Below, piece after piece: positions 1 through 10,700 of a DNA stretch of 64,000 bases (its first letter is position 1; each line of letters starts with the position of its first letter). Origin of the DNA: Brassica napus (Eukaryota; Streptophyta; Magnoliopsida; Brassicales; Brassicaceae); the NCBI RefSeq assembly GCF_020379485.1, contig NW_026016973.1, positions 1 to 64,000 of the forward strand, written 5' to 3'. The translations under genes were made by a program, and so were the position numbers. Under the pieces are notes generated by a model. The model saw nothing but the letters and a program-made list of their open reading frames with translations, did not search any database and was not told the origin of the DNA.

Positions 1-2309
1 TCCTGGTTTTGATTGGAACGACGAAGAAGCGTGCTATTCCCAAACTAGGAACGGGAATCACCTGATTGAAAGTGGGATAACTTTTCATGCCAACTCCTAT
101 GAGATTATTCAACTTCCTGGTGATTCTCCACCACTTTATGTATCCAAATCAAGCTTCTTACAAAGTTATTCATCCTGGTTTGATTAGAACGACGAAGAAG
201 CTGTGATATTCCCAAACTGGGAAACTGAAATCACCTGATTTGAAATTGGGATAACTTCTTCATGCCAACTCCTATGAGAATTATTCAACTTCCTGGTGAT
301 TCTCCACCACTTTATGTATCCAAATCAAGCTTCTTACAAAGAGATTCATCCTGGTTTGATTGGAACGAAGAAGCTGTGCTATTCCAAACTGGGAAACTGG
401 AATCACCTGATTTGAAAACTGGGATAACTTCTTCATGCGAAGTCCTATGAGATTTATTCAACTTCCTGGTGATTCTCCACCACTTTATGTATCCAAATCA
501 AGCTTCTTACAAAGAGATTCATTCTGGTTGATTGGAACGACGAAGAAGCTGTTCTATTACCAAACTGGGAACTGGAATCAACTGATTGAAAGTGGGATAA
601 CTTCTTCATGCCAACTCCTATGAGATTTATTCACTTCCCTTCCGGTGATTCTCCACCACTTTATTGTCCAAATCAAGCTTCTTACAAAGAGATTCATCCT
701 GGTTTGATTGGAACGACGAAGAAGCTGTGCTATTCCCAAACTGGGAAACTGGAATCACCTGATTTGAAAGTGGGATAACTTCTTCATGCCAACTCCTATG
801 AGATTTATTCAACTTCCTGGTGATTCTCCACCACTTTATGTATCCAAATCAAGCTTCTTACAAAGAGATTCATCCTGGTTTGATTGGAACGACGAGAAGC
901 TGTGTTATTCCCAACTAGGAAACTGGAATCTCCTGATTTGAAAGTGGGATAACTTCTTCATGCCACTCTATGAGATTTATTCAACTTCCTGGTGATTCTC
1001 CACCACTTTATGTATCCAAATCAAGCTTCTTACAAGTTATTCATCCTGGTTGATTAGAACGACGAAGAAGCTGTGATATTCCCAAACTGGAAAACTGGAA
1101 TCAACTGATTTGAAAGTGGGATAACTTCTTCAAGCCAACTCCTATGAGATTTATTCAACTTCCTGGTGATTCTCCACCACTTTATGTATCCAAATCAAGC
1201 TTCTTACAAAGAGATTCATCAATTCAACTTCCTGGTGATTCTCCACCACTTTATGTATCCAAATCAAGCTTCTTACAAATAGATTCATCCTGGTTTGATT
1301 GGAACGACGAAGAAGCTGTGCTATTCCCAAACAGGCAAACTGGAATCACATGATTTGAAAGTGGGATAACTTCTTCATGCCAACCCCTATGAGATTTATT
1401 CAACTTCCTGGTAATTCTCCACCACTTTATGTATCCAAATCAAGCTTCTAACAAAGTGATTCATCCTGGTTTGATTAGAACGACGAAGAATCTGTGCTAT
1501 TCCCAAACTGGGAAACTGGAATCAACAGATTTGAAAGTGGGATAACTTCTTCATGCCAACTCCTATGAGATTTATTCAACTTCCTGGATTCTCCACCACT
1601 TTATGTATCCAAATCAAGCTTCTTACAAGGAGATTCATCCTGGTTTGATTGGAACGACGAAGAAGTTGTGCTATTCCCAAACTGGGAAACTGGAATCACC
1701 TGATTTGAAAGTGGGATAACATCTTCATGCCAAGTCCTATGAGATTTATTCAACTTCCTGGTGATTCTCCACCACTTTATGTATCCAAATCAAGCTTCTT
1801 ACAAAGAGATTCATCCTGGTTTGATTGGAACGACGCAGAAGCTGTGCGATTCCCAAACTTGGAAACTGGAATCACCTGATTTGAAAGTGGGATAACTTCT
1901 TCATGCCAACTCCTATGAGATTTATTCAACTTCCGGCTGATTCTCCACCACTTTATGTGTCCAAATCAAGCTTATTACAAAGTGATTCATCCTGGTTTGA
2001 TTAGAACGACGAAGAAGCTGTGCTATTCCCAAACTGGAAAACTGGAATCACCTGATTTGAAAGTGGGATAACTTCTTCATCCCAACTCCTATGAGATTTA
2101 TTCAACTTCCTGGAGATTTTCCACCACTTTATGTATCCAAATCAAGCTTCTTACAAAGAGATTCATCCTGGTTTGATTGGAACGACGAAGAAGCTGTGCT
2201 ATTCCCAAACTGGGAAACTGGAATCACCTGATTTGAAAGTGGGATAACTTCTTCATGCCAACTCCTATGAGATTTATTAAACTTGCTGTTGATTCTCCAC
2301 CAATTTATG
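1..2309. repeat. CentBr 176-bp centromeric satellite, left block
   Basis: About 13 head-to-tail monomers of roughly 176 bp. Each has one HindIII site in the context caagcttctta and landmarks such as ggaacgacgaagaagctgt and ccaactcctatgagattta. I recognise the unit from memory as CentBr of Brassica. Monomers here are clearly more diverged than in the right block, with many single-base changes, small deletions and one truncated unit near 1151-1289. The block ends where E1 inserted. The same register and orientation resume at 7706, so both blocks were once one array. Short open frames of 60-70 codons recur in the repeat and are not genes. Confidence 0.93.
1151..1289. repeat. Truncated CentBr monomer (about 69-bp direct repeat)
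   Basis: The segment beginning attcaacttcctggtgattc and ending gagattcatc occurs twice in a row (about 1151-1219 and 1221-1289). A full unit would have about 107 bp more between them. This is a deletion junction inside the array, which breaks the 176-bp register. Confidence 0.8.
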
Positions 2310-2314
2310 TATCT

Positions 2315-2778
2315 TGTTGAGATGAAGACCAAAGAGGCTGAGACAGTAACTTTAGAGTTTTACTGTGGTAACTTTATTTTAACCACAGTAACTACTTGGG
2401 GAAGTTATCTGATGGGATGAGGAGGTAACTTAATGAGGAGAAGAGAGGAAATTCGACCTAAGAGGATAAGGAAGGATAAGGGAGCACTTTGACAGCCTGT
2501 ATGATGCTGGAAAGGAGAGGATGCTTTTTACTAGTGCAAGCATGTGAGAAAGCACAGCCAAGTGATTCAAAAGGAGTTCCAGCCTGTCCATTGACTCCAC
2601 ATGCCTATACATTTCGAAAACCCTTGTTGCTCTCTCTATTAATACTTGTAAACCTCATCAGTTATTAATTAATGGAGTTTTGAGTCTATCTCTCTCTAGA
2701 ATCTCTCTATTCTCTCTAAACTTTACTCTAATCTTCTCTGATTATTATTAAACACACTCTAAAACACAAAAGTGTTTA
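2315..2778 (+). repeat. E1 5' LTR (family A)
   Basis: A 464-bp LTR starting TGTTGAGATG and ending AGTGTTTA directly before the primer site. It carries the GTTAC/GTAAC palindrome cluster (2343-2395) also seen in other LTR families here. The copy at 7237-7700 is nearly identical. LTR K of E12 is a diverged member of the same family. Confidence 0.95.
2343..2395 (+). promoter_or_regulatory. GTTAC-spacer-GTAAC palindrome cluster in LTR A
   Basis: Contains cagtaac, ttactgtggtaac and aaccacagtaac within about 50 bp, in the promoter-proximal (U3) half of the LTR. Equivalent clusters occur in the E5, E7, E9, E10 and E12 LTRs. A role as a protein-binding site is inferred only from the recurrence and palindromic form. 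Confidence 0.45.
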
Positions 2779-2790
2779 TGGTATCAGAGC
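2779..2790 (+). other. E1 minus-strand primer-binding site
   Basis: TGGTATCAGAGC immediately follows the 5' LTR. It is complementary to the 3' end of plant initiator methionine tRNA, the usual primer of Ty1/copia elements. Confidence 0.93.
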
Positions 2791-2930
2791 CAGGTTGCTC
2801 AAAAGGGGATGTGTGTGTGATTTGTTTTTCGTAAATTTAGGTTCTTTCTTGAGTGTTCTTGGTGTTCTTGAGTGTTCTTGGTGATTTTGGGTTGTGTTCT
2901 TCTGTCACTAGTCTCGTCTGGATCATTCTG

Positions 2931-5900
2931 ATGGAAACAAACAATCTAGACATGGAGAAGAAGCACAGATCTAGTACAATCATGGAGCTTGAAGAAGAGA
3001 GGGATGGCGATTGGTCAAGATGGGCAAAGAGAGCTTTGGAAAGCTGTGGGTTATGGTGTGGTCATGTAAAGGGGAAGCCTTTAGTGGAAATGGCTACTGA
3101 AGAAGGTCAGACAAGGAATCTGAAAGGTGAAGATGAAGCTGATCAAGAAACCACTTTGGAGAGTGGGATTGAAGAAGCTTATGTAGAAAGGTCCAAACTT
3201 GTGAAGGTCAGTGGAGACAAGAGAGTGATCCGCGGCTTGAGACAAGGAAAGGATGAGTTGTATCAGCTTGTGGGAAGGCTGAAAGAAGGATGGATGGAGC
3301 TGGATGTGCTGAGACCAAGCACATCTGATCCGAGAGTTATTAAAGAAAGGAGGAAACAAGATGTGTTCTTTAGCTTTCTTGTGAAGGAGATATGGGTTCT
3401 GGTTCTCCATGCGTGTGATGTGTGGGAAGAGGACAAGAGTTCAAACCAGTGGAAAGGTGGTACAAGCTGTAAGAAGGGAAGGCTGAGAAAGCTTTCTAGA
3501 GTGTGGCTTAAGATGGGAAAGGCGTGGAAGAAGGACAGGGAGTCTGGGTATCTAACTGATAGGATGAGCTTGAAGATGATCAAGGAGGTGGCTCAACAAG
3601 TGGTAAGAGGAGAGTGTTCTTACTCTGCCTATATGAGTAACTCAGTGGAGGACAGTATGGTTATGAAGGGGCAAGAGATCAAAGGAGCAGATGATCCTAT
3701 CACAAAGAAAGAATGGGATGAGTTTGTCAAGTATGTGTATGCTTTGGCTACGACCCGGAGACAAGGTGCTCCTGCCTTAGCATCCACGTCCAAACCCATC
3801 ATCATTGATTCTGGAGCAACACATCATATGATCAGTGATAAAAGTCTGATAAGTGGAGTCAAGGCTGCAACAGGGAGTGTCATGATAGCTAATGGTGCTA
3901 GGATCCCAATAGAAGGCGTGGGAAACCTCAAGCTGTTTGAGAAGAGCTCACCTGCGTTCTATTTGCCTCAGTTCACTTCAAATCTGATATCAGTGAAGAA
4001 GGCCACAGTTGATCTTGATTGTCAAGTAGTATTCAGGCCAAATGAAGTTGAGTTTCAAGATTTGAAGACTGGGAGAGTTATTGGTAGAGGAGACAGCAAG
4101 AATCAGTTATATCTTCTCCAAACAGCTAAGACCTCTAACCCTATTGATTCTGTATGCTTGAGTAGTAATGCTGATAGGTGTGAGAGTACTACTTGGCATG
4201 CTAGATTAGGACATCCTCATGCTCGTGCAATTGAATTGATTATGCCTAATATGTCATTCAATCACTTGGAATGTGAAGCTTGCATCTTAGGGAAGCATTG
4301 TAGAACTGTTTTTCTACATCAGAGACCATATATGCAAATTGCTTTGATATTGTTCATTCTGATGTGTGGACAGCCCCTTGTATGTCTAGAGAAAACCAAA
4401 AGTACTTTGTGACATTCATAGATGAGAAGTCTAAGTATACATGGATCACATTGCTGCCATCTAAGGATATAGTGTTTGAGGCTTTTGTCAACTTCCAAGC
4501 ATATGTAACTAACCATTACAATGCTACTGTGAAGGTACTACGGTCTGATAATGGAGGAGAATACACCAGTCATGCCTTCAAGAGTCACTTGGCTAAACAT
4601 GGGATAGTGCATCAAACCAGTTGTCCTTACACACCACAGCAGAATGGGGTAGCTGAGAGGAAGAATAGGCATCTGATGGAGGTGGCTAGATCCATGATGT
4701 ATCATGCTAATGTTCCAAAGAGGTTTTGGGGTGATGCTGTTCAGACTGCATGCTATCTTATCAATCGGATTCCAACTAAGGTATTGAAGAATCTGTCTCC
4801 TTTTGAGGTGCTGAACAAGAGCAAGCCATACATAGATCATCTGCGTGTCTTTGGATGTCTATGTTATGTCTGGGTTCCAGGAGAACAGAGAAACAAGTTG
4901 GAGGCAAAGAGCACTAAAGCAATGCTCATTGGATACTCAGTAACTCAGAAGGGGTACAAGTGCTATGATCCAGCAACCAGGAGAGTGCTGGTGTCTAGAG
5001 ATGTTAAGTTCATAGAGACAAAGGGGTATTATGAAGAAAAGAATTGGGAAGACTTGGAAGATCTGTCTCAAGAACCAAGAAACATGGCAGAGAATCTGAG
5101 GAACATCTTGGAAAGGCTTGGGGTAAACATGTCCCAAGATAAGGTTAGAGAAGTTGAAAGAACAACTCCCCTTGATCATGAGGGGGGAATGAGTCTGAAT
5201 CAGAGTGCAAGAGCAGCACAAGAGGATTCAGGTCATCATGATCAAGAGGTGACACAAGAAGTAGAGAATGTTCCTCAGGTCGGTGTGGAATGAGCAGGGA
5301 GAGGTTCATGATCCAGAGGAGGTGAGTGAAACAGAAACAGAGGTTCAAGCAGAGGTTCAAGCTGAGGATCAGGTTCAGGTTTTGCGAAGGAGCACAAGGA
5401 TAAAGAGGGATGCTTCCAACTGGGTAAACACGAGAGTGTACTACAATGCCCAGGCTGTGGAGCATCCTTCTCAAGCCGTATGTTCCTTTGCAGAATATCC
5501 AGAAGAGCACATGGTGTTTATGTGTAACTTGGATGAGAATGAGATACCAAGATCTTATGAAGAAGCTATGAAGCACAAGATTTGGAGAGATTCAGTAGGA
5601 GATGAAAGGGATGCAATGATCAGGAATGATACTTGGTATGAGAGTGAGTTACCTAAAGGGAAGAAGGCAGTTTCAAGCAGATGGATCTTCACCATCAAGT
5701 ATCTTGCAAATGGGGAGATAGATAGGCGCAAGACTAGGCTAGTTGCAAGAGGATTTACACAGACTTATGGAGAAGATTACATTGATACTTTTGCACCAGT
5801 GGCCAAGCTTCACACAATACGAATTGTGTTATCCATTGCAACAAACTTGGAGTGGGATTTGTGGCAAATGGATGTGAAGAATGCTTTCTTGCAAGGTGAA

Positions 5901-7094
5901 CTTGAAGATGAAGTATACATGCATCCACCTCCTGGTCTTGAGCATCTAGTAAAGCCAGGGAATGTTTTGAGATTGAAGAAAGCAATATATGGGTTGAAGC
6001 AGTCACCTAGAGCTTGGTACAGAAAGCTGAGTACAACACTCAATGGGAGAGGCTTTAGGAAGTCTGAACTAGATCACACTCTCTTCACCTTGACAGGACC
6101 TTCAGGGAGCATTGTGATTCTAGTATATGTGGATGATTTGATTATCACAGGAAGTGATAAGGCAGGGATTCAGGCCACTAAGGAGTTTCTCAAATCTGTG
6201 TTTGACATCAAGGATTTGGGAGAGATGAAGTATTTTCTGGGCATTGAGATATACAGATCAAAGGAGGGTTTGTTTATGTCTCAAAGGAAGTATACTATGG
6301 ATATGTTGAAGGAGACTGATGTGCTTGGAGGAAAGATAGCCAAGACACCTCTCGAGGAGGGATATAAGGTTCTGCGTGAGGGGGAGGTTGAAGAGAAGCA
6401 GCTGTTTGAGGATCCTAAGCTATACAGGAAGATGGTTGGCAAGCTGATCTACTTGACCATCACTAGGCCAGATATATGCTTTGCGGTGAATCAAGTGAGT
6501 CAACATATGCAGGCGCCAAAGGTCCATCATTGGAAGATGGTTGATAGGATACTGAGGTATTTGAGTGGCACGTCTGGTCAAGGAGTTTGGATGGGTTGTA
6601 ATGGCAGTACAGAAGTGGTTGGATATTGTGATGCTGATTGGGCAGGAGATAGAGTGGACAGGAGATCAACTACTGGGTATTGTACATTCATTGGAGGGAA
6701 CTTGGTCACTTGGAAGAGTAAGAAGCAGAAGGTTATCTCCTGTTCAAGTGCTGAAGCTGAGTATAGAGCCATGTTGAAGCTGACAAACGAGTTGGTGTGG
6801 ATCAAGGGGATCTTGAAGCATTTGGAGATTGAGCAGAGTACTCCTATGACAATGCATTGTGACAATCAAGCAGCTATCCACATTGCTTCTAACTCAGTCT
6901 TTCATGAGAGGACGAAGCATATAGAAGTTGATTGCCACAAGGTGAGGCAGATGATTATACTTGGAGTGATATTGCCATGTTATACAAGAAGTGAAGATCA
7001 GCTTGCAGATGTGTTTACTAAAGCAGCGAGATTAAAGACAATGGAGTCCATACTATCAAGACTTGGACTCATTGATCTTACTCCTAGGAGCTGA
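2931..7094 (+). pseudogene. E1 gag-pol polyprotein, two frameshifts
   Basis: Domains in order: a remodelled gag (WSRWAKRA...GLWCGH near the N-terminus, then RLKEGWMELDVLRPS), protease with DSGATHHM (about 3805), pre-integrase HARLGHPH and CEACILGKHC, integrase core with SDNGGEY and NGVAERKN, reverse transcriptase with [13 protein letters not shown] and VYVDDLI, and RNase H with CDADWAGD, SSAEAEY and DNQAAIH. No CCHC knuckle lies between gag and protease; a basic stretch, CKKGRLRKLS, lies there instead. The frame is lost near 4312, a 1-base deletion compared with E11, and is changed back near 5280. The chosen start is METNNLD, because upstream codons in this frame lie in the leader. Without the frameshifts it would be a normal-length copia polyprotein. 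Confidence 0.92.
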
Positions 7095-7126
7095 GCCCCT
7101 CAACCATGGAGTCTCCACTCTTTTTC

Positions 7127-7167
7127 CCTCATCAAGGTTTTATCCCATTGGGTTTTCTTTGATGAGG
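7127..7167 (+). other. Conserved 3' hairpin 1 upstream of purine tract (E1)
   Basis: Arms CCTCATCAAGG (7127-7137) and CTTTGATGAGG (7157-7167) pair over 11 positions with one G-U pair. The loop contains CCCATTGGG. The same structure occurs in E2, E3, E4, E5, E7, E9, E10 and E12 with compensatory changes. Confidence 0.6.
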
Positions 7168-7196
7168 TTTTTAATGAGGGAGGTCTTCATGGTTTT

Positions 7197-7236
7197 CAAG
7201 CTTGACTTGTTCTACATGGTCAAGCTTGAGGGGGAG
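7197..7236 (+). other. Hairpin 2 and polypurine tract of E1
   Basis: CAAGCTTGAC (7197-7206) pairs perfectly with GTCAAGCTTG (7219-7228). The purine tract GAGGGGGAG (7228-7236) follows at once and abuts the 3' LTR. The tract is the expected plus-strand primer; a role for the hairpin is inferred. Confidence 0.75.
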
Positions 7237-7700
7237 TGTTGAGATGAAGACCAAAGAGGCTGAGACAGTAACTTTAGAGTTTTACTGTGGTAACTTTATT
7301 TTAACCACAGTAACTACTTGGGGAAGTTATCTGATGGGATGAGGAGGTAACTTAATGAGGAGAAGAGAGGAAATTCGACCTAAGAGGATAAGGAAGGATA
7401 AGGGAGCACTTTGACAGCCTGTATGATGCTGGAAAGGAGAGGATGCTTTTTACTAGTGCAAGCATGTGAGAAAGCACAGCCAAGTGATTCAAAAGGAGTT
7501 CCAGCCTGTCCATTGACTCCACATGCTTATACATTTCGAAAACCCTTGTTGCTCTCTCTATTATTACTTGTAAACCTCATCAGTTATTAATTAATGGAGT
7601 TTTGAGTCTATCTCTCTCTAGAATCTCTCTATTCTCTCTAAACTTTACTCTAATCTTCTCTGATTATTATTAAACACACTCTAAAACACAAAAGTGTTTA
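7237..7700 (+). repeat. E1 3' LTR (family A)
   Basis: The 464-bp partner of 2315-2778, ending AGTGTTTA before the TSD tatct (7701-7705). Confidence 0.95.
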
Positions 7701-7705
7701 TATCT

Positions 7706-10700
7706 AAATCAAGCATCTTACAAAATGATTCATCCTGGTTTGATTGGAACGACGAAGAAGCTGTGCTATTCCCAAACTGGGAACCTGGAATCAACTGATT
7801 TGAAAGTGGGATAACTTCTTCATGCCAACTCCTATGAGATTTATTCAACTTCCTGGTGATTCTCCACCACTTTATGTATCCAAATCAAGCTTCTTACAAA
7901 GAGATTCATCCTGGTTTGATTGGAACGACGAAGAAGCTGCTATTCCCAAACTGGGAAACTGGAATCACCTGATTTGAAAGGGGATAACTTCTTCATGCCA
8001 ACTCCTATGAGATTTATTCAACTTCCTGGTGATTCTCCACCACTTTATGTATCCAAATCAAGCTTCTTACAAAGAGATTCATCCTGGTTTGATTGGAACG
8101 ACGAAGAAGCTGTGCTATTCCCAAACTGGGAAACTGGAATCACCTGATTTGAAAGTGGGATAACTTCTTCATGCCAACTCCTATGAGATTTATTCAACTT
8201 CCTGGTGATTCTCCACCACTTTATGTATCCAAATCAAGCTTCTTACAAAGTGATTCATCCTGGTTTGATTGGAACGACGAAGAAGCTGTGCTATTCCCAA
8301 ACTGGGAACCTGGAATCACCTGATTTGAAAGTGGGATAACTTCTTCATCCCAACTCCTATGAGATTTATTCAACTTCCTGGTGATTCTCCACCACTTTAT
8401 GTATCCAAATCAAGCTTCTTACAAAGAGATTCATCCTGGTTTGATTGGAACGACGAAGAAGCTTGCTATTCCCAAACTGGGAAACTGGAATCACCTGATT
8501 TGAAAGTGGGATAACTTCTTCATGCCAACTCCTATGAGATTTATTCAACTTCCTGGTGATTCTCCACCACTTTATGTATCCAAATCAAGCTTCTTACAAA
8601 GAGATTCATCCTGGTTTGATTGGAACGACGAAGAAGCTGTGCTATTCCCAAACTGGGAAACTGGAATCACCTGATTTGAAAGTGGGATAACTTCTTCATG
8701 CCAACTCCTATGAGATTTATTCAACTTCCTGGTGATTCTCCACCACTTTATGTATCCAAATCAAGCTTCTTACAAAGTGATTCATCCTGGTTTGATTGGA
8801 ACGACGAAGAAGCTGTGCTATTCCCAAACTGGGAAACTGGAATCACCTGATTTGAAAGTGGGATAACTTCTTCATCCCAACTCCTATGAGATTTATTCAA
8901 CTTCCTGGTGATTTCCACCACTTTATGTATCCAAATCAAGCTTCTTACAAAGAGATTCATCCTGGTTTGATTGGAACGACGAAGAAGCTGTGCTATTCCC
9001 AAACTGGGAAACTGGAATCACCTGATTTGAAAGTGGGATAACTTCTTCATGCCAACTCCTATGAGATTTATTCAACTTCCTGGTGATTCTCCACCACTTT
9101 ATGTATCCAAATCAAGCTTCTTACAAAGAGATTCATCCTGGTTTGATTGGAACGACGAAGAAGCTGTGCTATTCCCAAACTGGGAAACTGGAATCACCTG
9201 ATTTGAAAGTGGGATAACTTCTTCATGCCAACTCCTATGAGATTTATTCAACTTCCTGGTGATTCTCCACCACTTTATGTATCCAAATCAAGCTTCTTAC
9301 AAAGAGATTCATCCTGGTTTGATTGGAACGACGAAGAAGCTGTGCTATTCCCAAACTGGGAAACTGGAATCACCTGATTTGAAAGTGGGATAACTTCTTC
9401 ATGCCAACTCCTATGAGATTTATTCAACTTCCTGGTGATTCTCCACCACTTTATGTATCCAAATCAAGCTTCTTACAAAGTGATTCATCCTGGTTTGATT
9501 GGAACGACGAAGAAGCTGTGCTATTCCCAAACTGGGAAACTGGAATCACCTGATTTGAAAGTGGGATAACTTCTTCATCCCAACTCCTATGAGATTTATT
9601 CAACTTCCTGGTGATTCTCCACCACTTTATGTATCCAAATCAAGCTTCTTACAAAGAGATTCATCCTGGTTTGATTGGAACGACGAAGAAGCTGTGCTAT
9701 TCCCAAACTGGGAAACTGGAATCACCTGATTTGAAAGTGGGATAACTTCTTCATGCCAACTCCTATGAGATTTATTCAACTTCCTGGTGATTCTCCACCA
9801 CTTTATGTATCCAAATCAAGCTTCTTACAAAGATGATTCATCCTGGTTTGATTGGAACGACGAAGAAGCTGTGCTATTCCCAAACTGGGAAACTGGAATC
9901 ACCTGATTTGAAAGTGGGATAACTTTTTCATCCCAACTCCTATGAGATTTATTCAACTTCCTGGTGATTCTCCACCACTTTATGTATCCAAATCAAGCTT
10001 CTTACAAAGTGATTCATCCTGGTTTGATTGGAACGACGAAGAAGCTGTGCTATTCCCAAACTGGGAAACTGGAATCACCTGATTTGAAAGTGGGATAACT
10101 TCTTCATCCCAACTCCTATGAGATTTATTCAACTTCCTGGTGATTCTCCACCACTTTATGTATCCAAATCAAGCTTCTTACAAAGAGATTCATCCTGGTT
10201 TGATTGGAACGACGAAGAAGCTGTGCTATTCCCAAACTGGGAAACTGGAATCACCTGATTTGAAAGTGGGATAACTTCTTCATGCCAACTCCTATGAGAT
10301 TTATTCAACTTCCTGGTGATTCTCCACCACTTTATGTATCCAAATCAAGCTTCTTACAAAGAGATTCATCCTGGTTTGATTGGAACGACGAAGAAGCTGT
10401 GCTATTCCCAAACTGGGAAACTGGAATCACCTGATTTGAAAGTGGGATAACTTCTTCATGCCAACTCCTATGAGATTTATTCAACTTCCTGGTGATTCTC
10501 CACCACTTTATGTATCCAAATCAAGCTTCTTACAAAGAGATTCATCCTGGTTTGATTGGAACGACGAAGAAGCTGTGCTATTCCCAAACTGGGAAACTGG
10601 AATCACCTGATTTGAAAGTGGGATAACTTCTTCATGCCAACTCCTATGAGATTTATTCAACTTCCTGGTGATTCTCCACCACTTTATGTATCCAAATCAA

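Larger units (their letters stand above)
2315..7700 (+). mobile_element. E1: Ty1/copia retrotransposon inserted in CentBr
   Basis: A full-length element of 5386 bp with two 464-bp LTRs, initiator-Met primer site at 2779, gag-pol region, and purine tract just before the 3' LTR. The TSD tatct is at 2310-2314 and 7701-7705, and both flanks are CentBr, so this is a direct insertion into the satellite. I count only two differences between the LTRs (near 2602 and 2643 in the 5' copy), so it is young. The LTRs run TG...TA rather than TG...CA. The coding region is broken by two frameshifts, so this copy needs proteins from elsewhere to move. Confidence 0.95.

Noticed and set aside
1..2309. Arabidopsis-type 178-bp centromere repeat
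   Set aside because: Monomer sequence and length fit the Brassica 176-bp repeat as I remember it, not the Arabidopsis one.
4364..5293. Separate integrase gene in E1
   Set aside because: It is the middle of gag-pol exposed in another frame by two frameshifts, not an independent gene.
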